DNA of 64,000 bases. It comes from Folioceros fuciformis (taxonomy: Eukaryota > Anthocerotophyta > Anthocerotopsida > Anthocerotales). A model generated the notes under the pieces. It worked only from the letters and a program-made list of their open reading frames with translations, made no database searches and had not been told where the DNA came from. Each line of letters opens with the position of its first letter. The first letter of the stretch is position 1. This document shows positions 1 through 14,094 of this stretch, in pieces. Both the position numbers and the translations under genes were made by a program. Location of the stretch: the NCBI GenBank assembly GCA_049999805.1, contig JBNGIO010006382.1, positions 96,234 to 160,233 of the forward strand. Reading direction: 5' to 3'.

Positions 1-1453
<1,453 letters not shown>

Positions 1454-2949
1454 AACGCACTACCTGTACATAGACATCACAGTAGCTGAAGCATGTGTGT
1501 CTGTTGGCAATCTCCTCGCCATGGTCCATGGAACAATCTAGACGGAACCTTGCACAAGGGGGAAAGGAGAAAGCAGGAGTAGGGCATATTTCAAGGAGAT
1601 CTCGGAACCCATGTTCGTTATTGACCAACACTGCTTGAAAGTAGCAAAAAGTGGTCCGTTCCATACCTTGCCCATGGCCTTTCTCCTTGGTCTGTGTTTT
1701 GAGCCACGAGCAGCAACAGCGTTGGCAGGAGCATGGAGAGACGGGACTTGTGACTTTCGAGGGACGAGTCGCTGTAACTCGGAGAGCCGTTCTGAAAAGA
1801 CCCGCCGTGAGAAATGAGGCAACGGGCCGGGCTGGGCCAGGGGGCTGGGCCAGGCCCCTGAGACTGAGATTCGCGATTTGCGAAGCGGCGGAGTGTCAGG
1901 AGTCAGCTGGCAAGCAGAAGAGGCAGAAGCAGCCAGACCCAGGTCCAGGTCCGGGTCCGGATTCAGGTCCAGGCCCAGGAGAGAAGTGGGGTGTGGGCAA
2001 GTGATCTCCGGGCGTGTGATTCCCTTCCTCCTTCTGGGAGTTGGCGACAAGCTGGTGCAATGATGCATCTCACTGACGCCAGCGTACCGTACGCTCTGAC
2101 ACGCCCTCTGAGGTGCGACGCAGATGTTCCAACTGTTCCGTGGCGTGAGCGGCCTCTCTGTCATCACACGTTCCCTGCCTGCGCACGGCTGGCCCTGCCC
2201 TGCTCTACTACTCTGCTCTGCTCTGCTCTGGCGTGCCTCGCCCTCCCTCCTCCCCGCCCTGCTCTGACCGGTCCTGTCATCACCCCTGGCCACTGTCTAC
2301 GAATTTCTGAGTCTCTTTCTTTCCTTCCCCTGCTCCTCCCTTCCCAGTGGAAATTCCACCATCATCTGCAAGCAACAAAGGAGGTTGTCCTTGCCCCCTC
2401 CCCTTCCCAGTTCCCACCCAAGAGATGCAACATCGGAGGGAGGGTAGGGAGGAGAGAGAGAGGGAGGGAGAGAGAGAGATAGAGACACAGATTCTCCTGC
2501 TGCCATGGTGGATGGGCCAACACCCGAGCCACGGTTGCTAACAATTTGGCATGCTACCGCAGGTAAACAAATCATAGTACAAGAGAACTACTGCCACCCT
2601 GCTCTGCACGCCAAAGCATTGTCTGTAGTCCAGCTCCACGGTAAAGCGAAAGCTGGGTGGGTGTCTAAGGTGATTTCACCACCGTTGGATTAGAGGTAGC
2701 CCAGTAATAGTAAAAGCACAGCGATTACTAACTGTCTTCTGCCTGCGACATAGAAAATTTTACATAGCTGACCAAGGTTTCTATCCACGACCTAAAATCC
2801 TTTACCTGATCCTTTCTGAAGCGTTTCCGAAGGGATTCCCAAGGGTTTATGTCTGATTGGAGATCAACGGAAGTATCTTGGAAGCGCCTTGCCAGCTATG
2901 ACCTCCTTCAGACCCCTTCCAGCCAACCTCAAACTACGGCCCAGCACTG
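1454..2949. other. Intergenic, no gene recognised
   Basis: No protein family was recognised on either strand. There is a CTCTG-rich low-complexity stretch near 2195-2235 and a GA-rich microsatellite at about 2435-2485. The part next to 2950 probably holds the 3' UTR of the bZIP gene on the minus strand. Confidence 0.5.
2435..2485. repeat. GA-rich microsatellite
   Basis: A purine-only run made of GAGAGA and GGGAGGGA units is visible on the plus strand. Confidence 0.8.
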
Positions 2950-5831
2950 TTATCCGGCTGCAACAGCCTCCGGCCGGCTGCCTGCATCCAATGATGAAAA
3001 TTTTCCGGAGGATTCGAACGACTCGTCTTCTCTCCTACCTGAGGATTTCTGGCCTCCGGACCCTGGTCTTGGACTGCCGCTCTTCGTGCCCTCTGAAACC
3101 TTTCCATTCCCTTCCCCTTGCGATATGCTACCCTCATCGTTCTTCAGAGGTTGCTCTTTCGGGGGGGCTTCGTCTCCTCCTCTCAATTTATTCAGTTGCT
3201 CCTGGTATCACCTCACAGACATGAGTCCAATCCATACACAAGACACAGAATCGAGGGCACCAATATGGAGTGAAATGAAATCATTCCAGACACGCTTGAG
3301 TGCCAGGGACATTTGTGCTTACCAAAATGGCCGCATTCTCTGCTTTCAGCTTATTGCATTCTTCATTCAAGTGATTGATTTCAGAGCGAAGTGCCACGTT
3401 CTCCATCGTGAGTGTGTCAACACGTGTTCCGAGCTCCTCACACTCAGCCTATGTGGCAATGCATATTGAGAAAGTTTCTCATTGTGTCCCTTACAAAAAG
3501 AAAACACAAAAAACTCCTGATAGGGCTCCTGCTGACGAGGCCCACTAAAAACACTGGACAAGCATAGGCAGCTTTCGACAGAGAGCGCCGTCAGAATGTA
3601 CCTGCTTTCGCAACCGAGAACGCCTTGCAGACTCCCTGTTCGACTGCTTTCTTCGCTGCCTTTTAACTTCCCTTTCATCCTGCTACGTCACACAAAGCAA
3701 TAAGGGAGATAATGCAGGGAACCTGAGTTCTGCGTTCGACCCAGTGGCTAAGCAAACACGGAACTTGAGTCACAAAGTGATAGGAGGGGACGATTGATTG
3801 TATACCTGCAACCATAACTCAGCAGGGACTCCATCCCGGTTGGGCCCCATGAGTGGAGTACCCGGAGTTCCCGAGACAATTGCACCTGCAGAATTTCCTG
3901 GATTCCGCTTGTTCTTGCCGGCCGCCATTCCAGTCGCCGATCCACTCCAATAATCCATTCCTCCCATGCCTATGCCTAGACTGGTTGTTGGTCCGCCTGG
4001 AGCTGGCTTTCCCACCAGGTGGGGGGGCGCAACAGGTTGGCCTGACGTGGTCCCCGCAGCTGGAACGCCAGGACTTACATATGAACCTCCAGGTTGTGAA
4101 TTATATGCAGGCATACTAGAACCTCCTACTCCCACTCCTGTCAAACCTTCGGTAAGATCAAACTGCAAACTCCCAGGCTGTGGAGGACCCTACAACCCCA
4201 GCCAACCAGACGATACCCTAGACCATGGGACCTTGCACCCACACACCTACACCACGTGAGACTATAAACCCACTTACTTACAAGTGGGGTCTTTGGGCCT
4301 CACCTTCCATCGTCATCTGATCATAATTTCGCTTCCGAGGCATCTGCGAAGCAGCAGGCCCCCAGTTTAGTCACTCACGTCCTGTAATCGTGCTACTCAA
4401 ACAATGCGAGGCAACCACTCAAACTTGCACACGGATAATGCTAACGACTTTACATTAGGCGTACTATCTTCCTCGCTTCCATCGCTTGAGCCATCACTGC
4501 CACTCTCACCACTGGAGACACACAAGTACAGCCATCATTCTCACTGGAGGTCAACTCCCGTTGCTGCACTGGAAGAAAGTGCAACCCTGCACTGAGACTT
4601 TCAAAATGCTCCAAGAAAACATTAGATGAGGATGACAAATGCCATGGCCTACGTTCACATTCATTTGAACACACTGAAGCAGCAGCCCAACGACTACCTC
4701 TGCGAGAAAACCTCATTGGCTGAATTTCCTTTTGCACTCTCACTTCCTTTTCCAGAACCCATTCCAAGACTCCCTAGACTTCCTTTAGACCGCTTCAAAA
4801 GATTTTTCTCTTTTCCTTCAGTCTTGACCTCAGCCTCTGTTCCTGCTGCTTGGGGCTGGATACAGACAGCAACCCTAAGTGTGTCAATCCATACCCACAG
4901 ACTCCAACAGGAGAGAAGGAAAGAGCAGCAGAGTAGGCTCCCATACTGACGAGATGGGAGAGGCTAAACAAACATACCGCAGTGGCTTCTGGTCCACCAG
5001 GTGATGGCATCCCGTACTGTGTGTAGGGATGAGCACCCTGATCCAAACCACAGGCACCTCAAGCAACCATGTATGGCATGGAGCATCCCAACCAAACTTG
5101 ACTGTAACCCTGACACATCACATTTACCTGCGGCATAGAAGGATGGGCGTACATTCCTCCATGAGGATACATAGCACCGTAGGGAGGAGGAGGAGGTGTT
5201 CCGTAAGGTGGCAGCATCTGAGCATGGATCAAGAGTGTGAGATTCCACCCCCAGTCCGAATGTCAACCACAACGCAACTAAACTCAACTCCACTCCAGCA
5301 GCCGGCTGAGCTCCGAACTCACCGAACCACCCCACATGTAAGGGTGAGGCTGAGGGCCGGAGGCGACAGAAGGGGGAAAGTAGCCAGGGGGAGGTTGGCC
5401 ACCAGAATTGTAATACGCCTGCACCACAGGCAAGACACCCTAAAGGCGTGAGCACGGCATTCTAAACCCAGTTGCAAGAGCGTCTCAAAGATCCGAACAT
5501 GACCTGAAACGCTGCGGCCCATTCTGGATACGTGGGGCCGGACGACGCTGCTGTTGGTGCTGGAGGAGCCGCCACAGCGGCCGAGTCCTGCAAAGCTAGA
5601 AACGCATCATTTGCGACGAAAAATTACAAGAAGAAGGGAACCCGACGCAACGGGCTCGTTGGCATTGGACAGACTAAGCAAGGCTAGACCAGTCGCACCG
5701 GGCAAGCACAAGCACAGACAGAGCAGAGCAGCAGCACCAGCACCAGCAGGTTAGACAGCAACGACCGGAGGAGCTCGCTCGCTGGGTACCTTGGCAGCTT
5801 TAGTAGGTGTCCCAATTTCTCCAGTGCCCAT
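2950..5831 (-). CDS. GBF: G-box binding factor-type bZIP transcription factor (MFMR + bZIP)
   Basis: A nuclear transcription factor expected to bind G-box (CACGTG) elements. Exons (minus strand): 5831-5790 (MGTGEIGTPTKAAK), 5587-5504, 5418-5323, 5217-5128, 5037-4978, 4855-4698, 4511-4454, about 4343-4304, about 4173-3806, 3679-3602, 3448-3323, 3201-2950. The first five encode the proline-rich MFMR region (YPEWAAAFQ, HPYMWGG, MLPPYGTPPPP, YGAMYPHGG). Exon 6 has the LLKRSKGSLGSLGMG motif and exon 7 is Ser/Asp/Glu-rich. Exon 9 holds GMDYW. Exon 10 is the basic region (KRQRRKQSNRESARRSRLRK, with the N-x7-R signature). Exon 11 is the leucine zipper. The C-terminal exon is Ser/Gly-rich. The junction between exons 8 and 9 does not resolve in phase (two possible donors, two acceptors), so that part is provisional. 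The other boundaries keep frame. Confidence 0.88.
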
Positions 5832-6429
5832 TGCTGGCTGATCCGAGAAAGAATTGCCGGCAATCAGAGGAATTGCGACCGCAAGCTAGAGACCGCCATG
5901 CTGGTATTGCGATTGCTACGCCCACCACTCCACTGCACAGGCAGCCGGAATCAGGTCAGAGGAGACACGCACATCGAACCTTCATCGGACCGGACCGGAG
6001 CGGGCCAGCCCAGCTCTTGCTCTTGCTGCGCAGACATGTCTAATTACGACACCCAAAGCCAAGCCACCTTGCCTTAGAGTGCTCCACTGAGGCGCAGAGT
6101 CATTTTGGCCGGTCTCGGGCAAATGCAAATACCTATCAGCCCCTGCGGTTTTGGGAGACCCCGAGAGGTGAGGTGGAGCCCGTCTCTACCACGTCATTTC
6201 CTCCTTGCCTCACCAACTCCTCAAACCTAGCCTCCTTCCGCCCACGTAATATCCGATATGCATTTCAAACGCTCTCCTACCCATTACTGCGCTTTAGTAT
6301 TCCACCATTTTCGCCAAATTATTATATATTCTCCACAGCTATCACGATTCCGTTAAAAAAACAAAACACACAAAGATCAGCCGCCATGAATCCAGGGGAA
6401 CAACCCACATAGTAGAAGATCAACAGCCA

Positions 6430-6458
6430 AAGGAGGAGGAGGAGGAGGAGGAGGAGCC
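6430..6458. repeat. (GGA)n trinucleotide repeat
   Basis: About nine consecutive GGA units on the plus strand in noncoding DNA. Confidence 0.85.
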
Positions 6459-7506
6459 AGGGACTATCCCACACCAATACCCATCTTAAAGCTATCTCTT
6501 ATAGCGTAAAGTATATTTTATTCTTGTCAAATAAAATAGTGCTCATTCCAATCTACCTATCACTCCAAAAGTATGCATTCTTCTTATCCATGGTCTTCCA
6601 TTGCAATTGTGCAAGATGAGTCCTCATTCATGATATTTGAGTTGGCTTCCATAGTAGAGGTCTCACCTTCATACTGGCTTGAGGAAAGACTATATCAATG
6701 CTGGTCATGTTGTGATGCAAGGAAGACTATTCATTGTTCAAAAGGTTTATAGGCTTTCCCCTTTCCCATTATGTGTAAACCCAACAAGCACAGGCAAGAC
6801 TTTGACTTACTTAGAGAACACAAAAACATTTCACTTTTAGAAGTTATGGAGTTCCTAGGCCTTTTGAAAGAAGGTCATTCCCACATTCTTCACTAAACAA
6901 ACACATGATCGCTGTAATGTACATTGTTCTCCTTCCAATCTACAAAATCGAAAGCTCTCCTTCCTATTCATCCTTTCGCCTTAGTACAACCCTTTTAGAA
7001 GAAGAAGAATTCTATTACAATGCATCAAAGGCATATGTTAGTCATGACACTTTGTACTTACCAACTAGTACCATATGATACCTGGCTACTTATTCCAAAG
7101 GGCATCCTTTCCCTTAGGCAACCCATCTAAGTATCGATATGAGAATAGGATTCATAATCCTATAGTTCTTATAAACCTGTGTCCATTTGACCTAAGCATA
7201 AGCATAAGTTGTAACATCCACATACACAAGGCAAGGAATCTCCCAATTTGATAGCTAAAGAGTGGAAGTCTGCACAAGATTGTCCTTGAGCTACTAAAAT
7301 ACCTCATGTTTGGCTTTCGTCTGTTTGAATGGTACATCCTTCTTAGTAAGTACTAGTTGCTTTCTTGACAAAAGCCTTCATAAACCTATGCTGATAACGC
7401 ACAAAGATATGAAAGCACATACCTGTTTAACTATCACAACACCAATGTGAGAGCCACCTTATCAATAACAAGAGGTCACTAACCACCACAATAGCACGGT
7501 TCTAAA

Positions 7507-7545
7507 CATTAGGGTTTAGGGTTAGCCCTAGACAATAGGGTTTAG
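7507..7545 (+). repeat. Degenerate telomere-like (TTTAGGG) motif
   Basis: Reads TTAGGGTTTAGGGTTAG followed by a second TAGGGTTTAG, that is, two to three units of the plant telomere heptamer in an interstitial position. Confidence 0.6.
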
Positions 7546-8197
7546 CTTTGGAGCCATTCAAAGCATAAAAGCACTCACAAAGCTGTAGTAGGAGGTAAGC
7601 AATACTACAACCAATGGCCACTCTAAACAAAAGAAAAAGCAATAGCAAGAGTGCACTTTGTAGTAGTAGGCCAGTAACAACGAGAAAAAGGAGGAGGAAT
7701 AAGCACTAATTAAAAGGCACTTGTAGTAGCAACAACCTTAAGGATTTGCAACAACAACAAACACATTGCGCACAGTATGTTAAAAAAGGACTTAGATAGA
7801 CCCACAAGAGGAGTGCTAGGAGCAGCTACATCAATAACAAGGATCAACTAAGATTATTATGAGCCAATCAATCTTGGGAAAAAACCTGCACCAACGTCCA
7901 CTTGCTGAAGAAGTCTGCCTAGACAATTGGACAAGTCCGAGGTAGTAAGTTGTGCCTGTTGTCTCTTGTTATGCTTCTACTTGCCTGTTGTCCTCTTGAA
8001 TTCAGTCCATATTATCCTAAGAAGTCCGGAATTGAGATAGACAATTGGACGTTGTGGTACTAATAATCACAGATAATGATATAACCAGTAATAATAATAC
8101 TCATACTACTAATAGTAAAGTCAGTAATTTCCGCACAAACCTAATGCTGTCCGGAAACGTGGGTACCGAGCGCATCCACTCTCCGGACAGGACGTGT

Positions 8198-8208
8198 TAT
8201 ATATATAT
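8198..8208 (+). promoter_or_regulatory. Possible TATA box of PAF1
   Basis: An alternating TATATATATAT run preceded by a GC-richer stretch and followed by GC-rich leader sequence, about 490 bp upstream of the PAF1 start codon. This would imply a long 5' UTR. Inference from composition and position only. Confidence 0.4.
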
Positions 8209-8523
8209 GAGTCCACTCAGCTATAGGCATCTGGACTTTGCAGCTGTGCGCAGGCTAGACGTTTCTAGTCTTGGTTCAGAATCAAGCAGCTCCGGCACGG
8301 GTTTGTGGGTGGCAGGAGGAGGAGCGACGAGTCCGGTGTGTGCGCTGTTTCGGGAGGTGGAAGCTTTCTTACTCCCTGGAAGAGAAGTCTGGAGCGCTTG
8401 TCCTAATTGAGCGCGTGATCCCTGGTCTTTGCGCAACTGCGGCTGATGCGTTACAGTGTTGTGTGTTCGCCGCGCGCGGTAGTGGTCAGTTCTGCTTGTT
8501 TCAGTCACCAGGTTTTCATTTGT

Positions 8524-8532
8524 AAACCCTAA
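8524..8532 (+). promoter_or_regulatory. telo-box (AAACCCTAA) upstream of PAF1
   Basis: An exact AAACCCTAA lies about 165 bp upstream of the PAF1 start codon. Telo-boxes are known in plant promoters and 5' UTRs of genes active in cycling cells. Function here is inferred. Confidence 0.45.
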
Positions 8533-8696
8533 TGGAGACCACCCAAATGCTTAAAACCCTGAAGTATGGAGTTCTCGGGGTTTTGAACAAGCCTGAGGTG
8601 TGTTCTCTGCTTTTGCAGGGGATTGGGACGTATGATTTGAAGTTAAGGATTGGCGCCCGGTTGCTTGGTGGTGGGACTTGAGGGTGGCATCGTGTT

Positions 8697-11604
8697 ATGG
8701 CGTCGTCGTTGTATCAGAACACGGCCCCGGGGAGGCCGCCAGGTCCGCCACCTCCTTTCAGGCAGTCTCAGACTCAGCAGCCTCCTCAGCCTCCTCCGCC
8801 CGGGAACTATTACAATTCTTCTGGGTACCAAAGCTATCCTCCTTATCCCGCGGCCGGTGGTGCAGCGGGGGCTGCAGCTCCTGCTCCCGTCTACGGAAAT
8901 TATGGCCCTCCTCCGGCCGTGGGAAGGGGTCCGGCGTCAGGGACTGCGGCGCAACCTCCTGCTCAGCCACAACCTCCTCAACGCCCGGGTCACACTCCCG
9001 GCCAACACCCTCCGGCTTTTCATCCGTCATCCCAGGCTCCCCCCTCGGCTCCGCTGCCCTCGGCCCAACAGCAGGGTCAGCAGCCTCCTGGTGCGCATGG
9101 TCGACGGGCTGAGACAGAGGCTGAGAGGCATGAGCGGAAGAAGAGGGATTATATGGCCAGGAAGGTTGAGGAAAAGCGGCAGAGAGAAAAATCTCTGGTT
9201 GCTGGGCAGAATCATCAGCGAGGAAGTCAGGCTACTCCAGGGAAACCAGGCCCTAGCGGACCACCCCGTGATCCTCGTGTAGATAAAAGGGCGCAGGCGA
9301 TGAATGAAAAGCTACAGGAGAATCGCCTGAAGAGATCCTCAACATTTATCTGCAAAATGAGGTTTGTCGCCGTCGTGAATTACTCGGGCCTTACAAATAC
9401 ATTGTCTGCTTCTCAATCGCTTACTCCCGGTTCTCGATTTGTGCAACATGCAGATTTAGGAACGAGCTACCTGATCCGGTGTCCCAACCCAAGTTGTTGA
9501 GGATGAGCAATACGAGAGATCAGTACGTACTTGGCTTCGAAGCTTGATTTTCTGCTGTAATCACAGACTGGTCGGTTGCGTGCGAAACATGTGTCTTACT
9601 TCATCTATGTGGTTTGTGCAGGTATACCAAGTATACTATCACCGGCTTAGAGAAGGCGCACAAGTATAGACTGCATGTCGATCCAGACCTGGGCGTTCCC
9701 TTGGATCTTCTAGACATTAGTGCCTACAAGTATGCTTGATGGATTCTGTGGGAATCACGAGCCCACAAGCTTTACATAAGGCTTGGAATGCTAAATCGCT
9801 GGAGTGCTTTTGCTGATGGCTTCACTTGCTTGGCAGTGCCCCGAAAGTAAGGCCACCTCTAGACCCTGCAGATGCGGAGCTGCTCCTTGACGATGAAGTA
9901 TTGAAAAAGGATATGCCAATGAGCCTCAGAAAGAAGGACAGGCCTACTGACAAGGGTGTAGCATGGCTAGTCAAAACTCAGTACATCTCACCCATCAGTT
10001 TCGATCCTGCCAAGCAGGTACTCTATTGGTTTACTGAGTTCCTCACAAACGGGGAATGTTCCCATCTCAGCCAGGGTGCTTGTTGCTTTCTGTTCGTTGC
10101 CAGCCATTAACGGAAAAGCAGGCGAAGGAGCTAAGAGAAATGAAGGAGGGGAGAAAAGAATTTCTTGAAACTCATAATGACAGGTATTTCGTCAGTTGTC
10201 CGACTGTCTTGACTAGAATCTCAGATCTGCGTACAGGGATATGAAAGCTGACCTTTGTTTTCGCATGTGTGATGGCAGGGAGCAACAGATCCAAGCCATT
10301 GAGGAGTCTTTTGAAATTGCAAAACAATTGCCTGTGCATCAAACCAAGCCAGAGCTCAAGCCTGTGGAAATTTTACCTCTATTACCAGACTTCTCCCGGT
10401 ACGTGGCATGTGGATTTGCGTGTTTTTTGCGTCTATGTGCTTGCTTAACTTTTTGGGCTTAACACTTGGTGCTTTACATGCTTGCGTGTTTCAGGTGGGG
10501 AGACCAGTTCGTGCACATGGTGTTTGACAATGAAATTACCGCGGACGCAGAGCTTTTTGCAAAACTTGGAGAGGATGTGCGAGATAAATTGGAAGAACGT
10601 GTACGTACTTGTAACTACAAAGTTATATTGTGGGTTTTTGTAAGGAGTACCCAGGCACTCAGGTTACAAGGTGCCTGCAGGCTGTGGTGAAGAGCTACTC
10701 GTTAGCTGCTGTTGATGAATCTCGTCCAGATGAGAAGTTTGTTGCGTACATGGTGCCAAGGGTTGAGGAGGTATGCAGCTGTCTGTTTTCCTGTCAGCTG
10801 AGATTGTATCAGTGTCGTATTCTTAACCCTTGAATCCATTGTTTTACAGCTAGGCAAAGATCCTTACAGTGAGGAGGAGGAAATTGGCTACTCATGGGTT
10901 CGAGAATACCATTGGGATGTAAGCTTCCCTCTCAAGAAATCATTGAATTTATGGTGGTAATGCCCTCTTCCATTTGGCTGTTGTTGGGGTTTCTCTTACC
11001 TGATGAATTTGTTTTTGTCTTGTGCTGTTCCATGCAGGTCCGTGCTGAAGATGCACGAAATACTTACGTGTTCTGCTTTGGGGAGGAAGATGTCCGATAT
11101 GTGGTAAGTTTTATGTCGAGAGAGGTTCTTTTCGTGCGCGGCGTTTACACATCATAATGTCTTTTATCCGCGGGTGTTCTTATGCTGGTGGTTGGTGTTG
11201 TCTAGCCTCTGCACACGAAGTTGCAACTTCAGAAGAAAAAGGCGAGGGAAGGCAGAACAGAAGTGGATAATGAGTTTGCCATCCCTTCAAGTGTGTCAGT
11301 GCGGTATGTCCCGCCAACCCCTGAAGACGAGCAGCAACGGGCTGCAACAAAGAAGAACTTTGTGGAGGTTAGTCGTCTCTGCCTTTGAGTTCTGTCGAGG
11401 GGTTGGTCCCAAAAACCACAAAAGATTAACAACTTACGTTCTGGAAAGCAGGGACGTGGAGAGGCCAGTGTGGACCAAACTGTCCGGCTTAAGCGTGGGC
11501 GCTCACCTCTTCTAGAATCCACGCCCTTAAAGCGTACTGCCACTGGAAGCAGACGGCCTGCTTCAAACAGGCATTTGAGCGACGAAGACGAGCTTTCAGT
11601 TTAG
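8697..11604 (+). CDS. PAF1: PAF1 complex subunit PAF1 (ELF7-like)
   Basis: Plant PAF1 homologue (Arabidopsis ELF7/VIP2 type), a subunit of the RNA polymerase II-associated PAF1 complex that supports elongation and co-transcriptional histone marks. Exons: 8697-9361, 9454-9522, 9622-9729, 9837-10017, 10104-10183, 10279-10398, 10495-10600, 10681-10770, 10850-10918, 11038-11103, 11206-11367, 11452-11604; all phases agree and give 622 residues. Residues 1-145 are Pro/Gln/Gly-rich. A charged helix (ETEAERHERKKRDY) follows. The conserved core has RSSTFICKMRFRNELPDP, PDLGVPLDLLDIS, RPTDKGVAWLVKTQYISP, LTEKQAKELREMK, PVEILPLLPDFSR, YMVPRVEE and GYSWVREYHWDV. The tail ends in an acidic DEDELSV. The start is the first ATG of a GC-rich open frame and has the expected low-complexity N-terminus. 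Confidence 0.95.
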
Positions 11605-12734
11605 AGGTACTTAGCCGGCAACACATCCGCGCCCAATTAGGGCCGATTTTTTGTTGAGGTTAATGAATTTAGAAAAAAATCGCGAGTTGTACAGTTCACC
11701 TAGACGCCGTTTCCGATTTGCCTTTTTTGAAATCGCTTATCCTTGTACTGACAAGTTTGCAGTTTTATTACAGTGTTTGACCTCTCATATGGAACTATGT
11801 GGTGCTCGAAGGACACACACTTCGAACATTCAGCGGCCTTGCTCGGTAAGTGGATTGTTGGGAATGTGCCAGTCATTTCTGGTTCTTGCTGTCGTCGAGT
11901 TTTAGTGCTCGCAAAGGTCCATTGCTAGCTGCGTTGGGTCGCTAGAGCTTCCGGTTGCTGGCGAATGCGTTGCTTGAGAGTGACTATGGAGTGACTCTTT
12001 GTTGTTCGAGTGAGTACGAGGATCTCCTAACCACAACAGTCTCTCGTGATTGTAGGTTTGGTGGTGAGTGTTTCCTCGTGGTTTGAGCATTGTCGAGATC
12101 TATGAACGCGCAGATCTATGAGTTGTTGGAAATACTGAATCTCTCTTTCATGCTGCGACGAGTAGTCTTGGCCTGCCGCTCAGGGCCGCAGGCAGTTTCA
12201 TCCTATCCCGGCCTTTCCAGTAATCGGCCTATCCGCTTTCGCGACACAGTTTCAAAACCACTTCAAATATGCCACAGAAAGAGGCAGTTGTGGTACTGTT
12301 ACCTGGTCTAGCGAATTCCAAAACGGTGTTTTCGTGGTATGTCCGACACTGAAATGGCGGCGCTCTACTTCAAAATTCTGGTGGTTTGCTTACCTCCATG
12401 AATGCTGATATATGGTTCGTGCAGGTTGTCTAAGGCAGGAGACTAGGAGGCATCACCTTCAGTTTTTTCCATGGCGGTGCAGCACCTAGAACGACGCAGA
12501 AGGTTCCCTCAGATCATTTTTCACTGTGCAGCTGCTGGCTGTAAGTCTTTCTTACAAGTGAAGAGCTGTCACTTGTCGGTCACAAGTGGCCGCGGACGAG
12601 AAGAACTTCATCCTCCTTTACTTCCGCGGGAGCCAAGTGTTCCTTCGCCACATTATCAACTTCCCTTCGGAAATTATAGCTGAAGGTCTGTTGTCCGTAC
12701 GGCGCCATGAGATTGTAGTCTAGGACCTGCGAAA
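11605..12734. other. Intergenic between convergent PAF1 and DUF1992 genes
   Basis: Probably two 3' UTRs. Short open frames (for example 12471-12683) have no recognisable family and no supporting splice context. Confidence 0.5.
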
Positions 12735-13462
12735 CTAGTAGCGCAGGTCATGATCCCTTGACTCGCTGTCTCTTGGGTAAGCCAGAAAGTTGGGGCCACT
12801 CCGCACGATGGAACCGACCTGTCTGTTGATGTCCTTGAGTTCAGTCTCTAACGACTTCAATCTCTCATTCCATCTTCCCTCGCTCTCGGCTCTCTTCTTC
12901 ATGGCAAAGCGCAGCGTGAGGCGCCACTTATGCATTTGGAATCGTATCTCTTTGTGCAGCTCTACCCACCTGGGCGCAAATCCGTTCTTAGCTAACACCC
13001 TGTTCAGCACCTCCTCGTCGGGATCACCGTGAGAGTGATGATCAAGATTGAGCGGCTTCCCTTTCCCCGGCAGATTCTCAAACTCCCCTTCCCCCATCGA
13101 CTCAAGTATGCGCTGTTCCACGACGTTGGCCAGATCCCCCTCCGTCCTGCCAATATAGCCCATGTAATTGCCTTGTCTTCCAATTCAAGCCATGGTTGCG
13201 CGACGGGGCATGTATCTTTGCCACCTCACCTGACAAATTGTGAGCGGCCTCGCAAATCCTGAGGCACGCACTTGTGTTGCAAGTACTGCTGCGCCAGGCG
13301 CATTCGCTCCGCCACTTGCCGCACCTTGTTCTTGCTCTTCTCTTCCGCCGCTTTCTTAGCCGCCGTGTCCTCGACACCCGCTCGCCACCACAGCGCGGCC
13401 TCCTGCGACCGCCAGCAGCAGCGGCGCAGCGGGGTCACACCTAACCTCGCGGCCAAGGCCAT
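12735..13462 (-). CDS. DUF1992 (DNAJC28-type) protein
   Basis: Two exons: 13462-13230 and 13176-12735, joined in phase by GTGAGG...AAG, giving 224 residues. The second exon is the DUF1992 domain seen at the C-terminus of DNAJC28: MGYIGRTEGDLANVVEQRI, then the hallmark GEFENLPGKGKPL, then HKEIRFQMHKWRLTLRFAMK and a charged helix. No J domain (no HPD motif) is visible. The N-terminal part is basic, Ala/Arg-rich and Trp-containing, like an organelle targeting peptide, followed by a Lys/Glu helix. An in-frame upstream ATG at about 13504 could lengthen the N-terminus. Its molecular function is not established. Confidence 0.8.
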
Positions 13463-14094
13463 CGCTGGCAAAAACGTTACCACACGGGCAGTGACATATG
13501 CGTGCATAAGCTTTACATCTGTACAAAATCTGGATTTGTTCGTCGGAAAAACCCTCGAACAAGGGTCCACAGCAAATCCGCGGCAATGGCATCAACGAGG
13601 GCAGTGAGGGCCACCCCTTACCATCTTTTCTCCTCCTCGCTTAGGCCTGGCCAGCAGGCTCTGAGGGGTTGCGGCGTCCTGGAGAAACATTCTTGGCTGC
13701 CTGCATCGTGATTCTTCATTGCTCAAGCCTTGATTGCTCGCGGCAAGGGAGCCGAACTTGGCAGCTTGGTCCTCCTTTGTGATTCTTTGATTCCCAAGTC
13801 TACTCGGGACATCAGTCTTTTACCACAAGTTCTCTTAGTAATTGACTGGCTCCAGTGTGGATACACCATTTCACATTTCTGACAACAAATTCTCCGGGCA
13901 ATTGGCTCCGGTGGTGTTTCTGCAAGCTTCACGGATTGTCCCCCTGAAAAGCTTCAGGGCTTGTCCCCCTAAAAGGATCACGGCTTGTCCACACTAAGTT
14001 GGATTTCCTTTGCACTAAAGTCTCCACATTTGATTCGCTATATACTGTAGGTCAACTATAAACAATCAACGAGTTTAACTTACTTAATGGGAAG
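13463..14094. other. Intergenic, no gene recognised
   Basis: Holds the 5' flank of the DUF1992 gene and the 3' flank of the GT34 gene. A short degenerate repeat around 13925-14000 contains several GGCTTGTCC(C/A)C-like units. Confidence 0.4.

Larger units (their letters stand above)
5832..8696. other. Long intergenic region between divergent bZIP and PAF1 genes
   Basis: About 2.9 kb of AT-rich sequence with no recognised coding region. It should contain both promoters and 5' UTRs. Visible landmarks are a GGA run near 6430-6458, a telomere-like TTTAGGGTTAG tract near 7507-7545, a TATA-like run at 8198-8208 and an exact telo-box at 8524-8532. Confidence 0.5.

Noticed and set aside
1538-2293. 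251-codon open frame on the minus strand
   Set aside because: Low-complexity Arg/Gly/Glu and Pro-rich translation from CTCTG and GGTCC-type repeats, with no recognisable domain.
2849-3469. 206-codon open frame on the plus strand
   Set aside because: It lies opposite the bZIP and C-terminal exons of the GBF gene, whose conserved motifs are on the minus strand.
7507-7545. Telomere-like motif as a chromosome end
   Set aside because: Only two to three degenerate units, flanked by ordinary sequence on both sides.
12471-12683. Open frame MAVQHLERRRRFPQ...
   Set aside because: Short, no family, in the 3' flank between two convergent genes.
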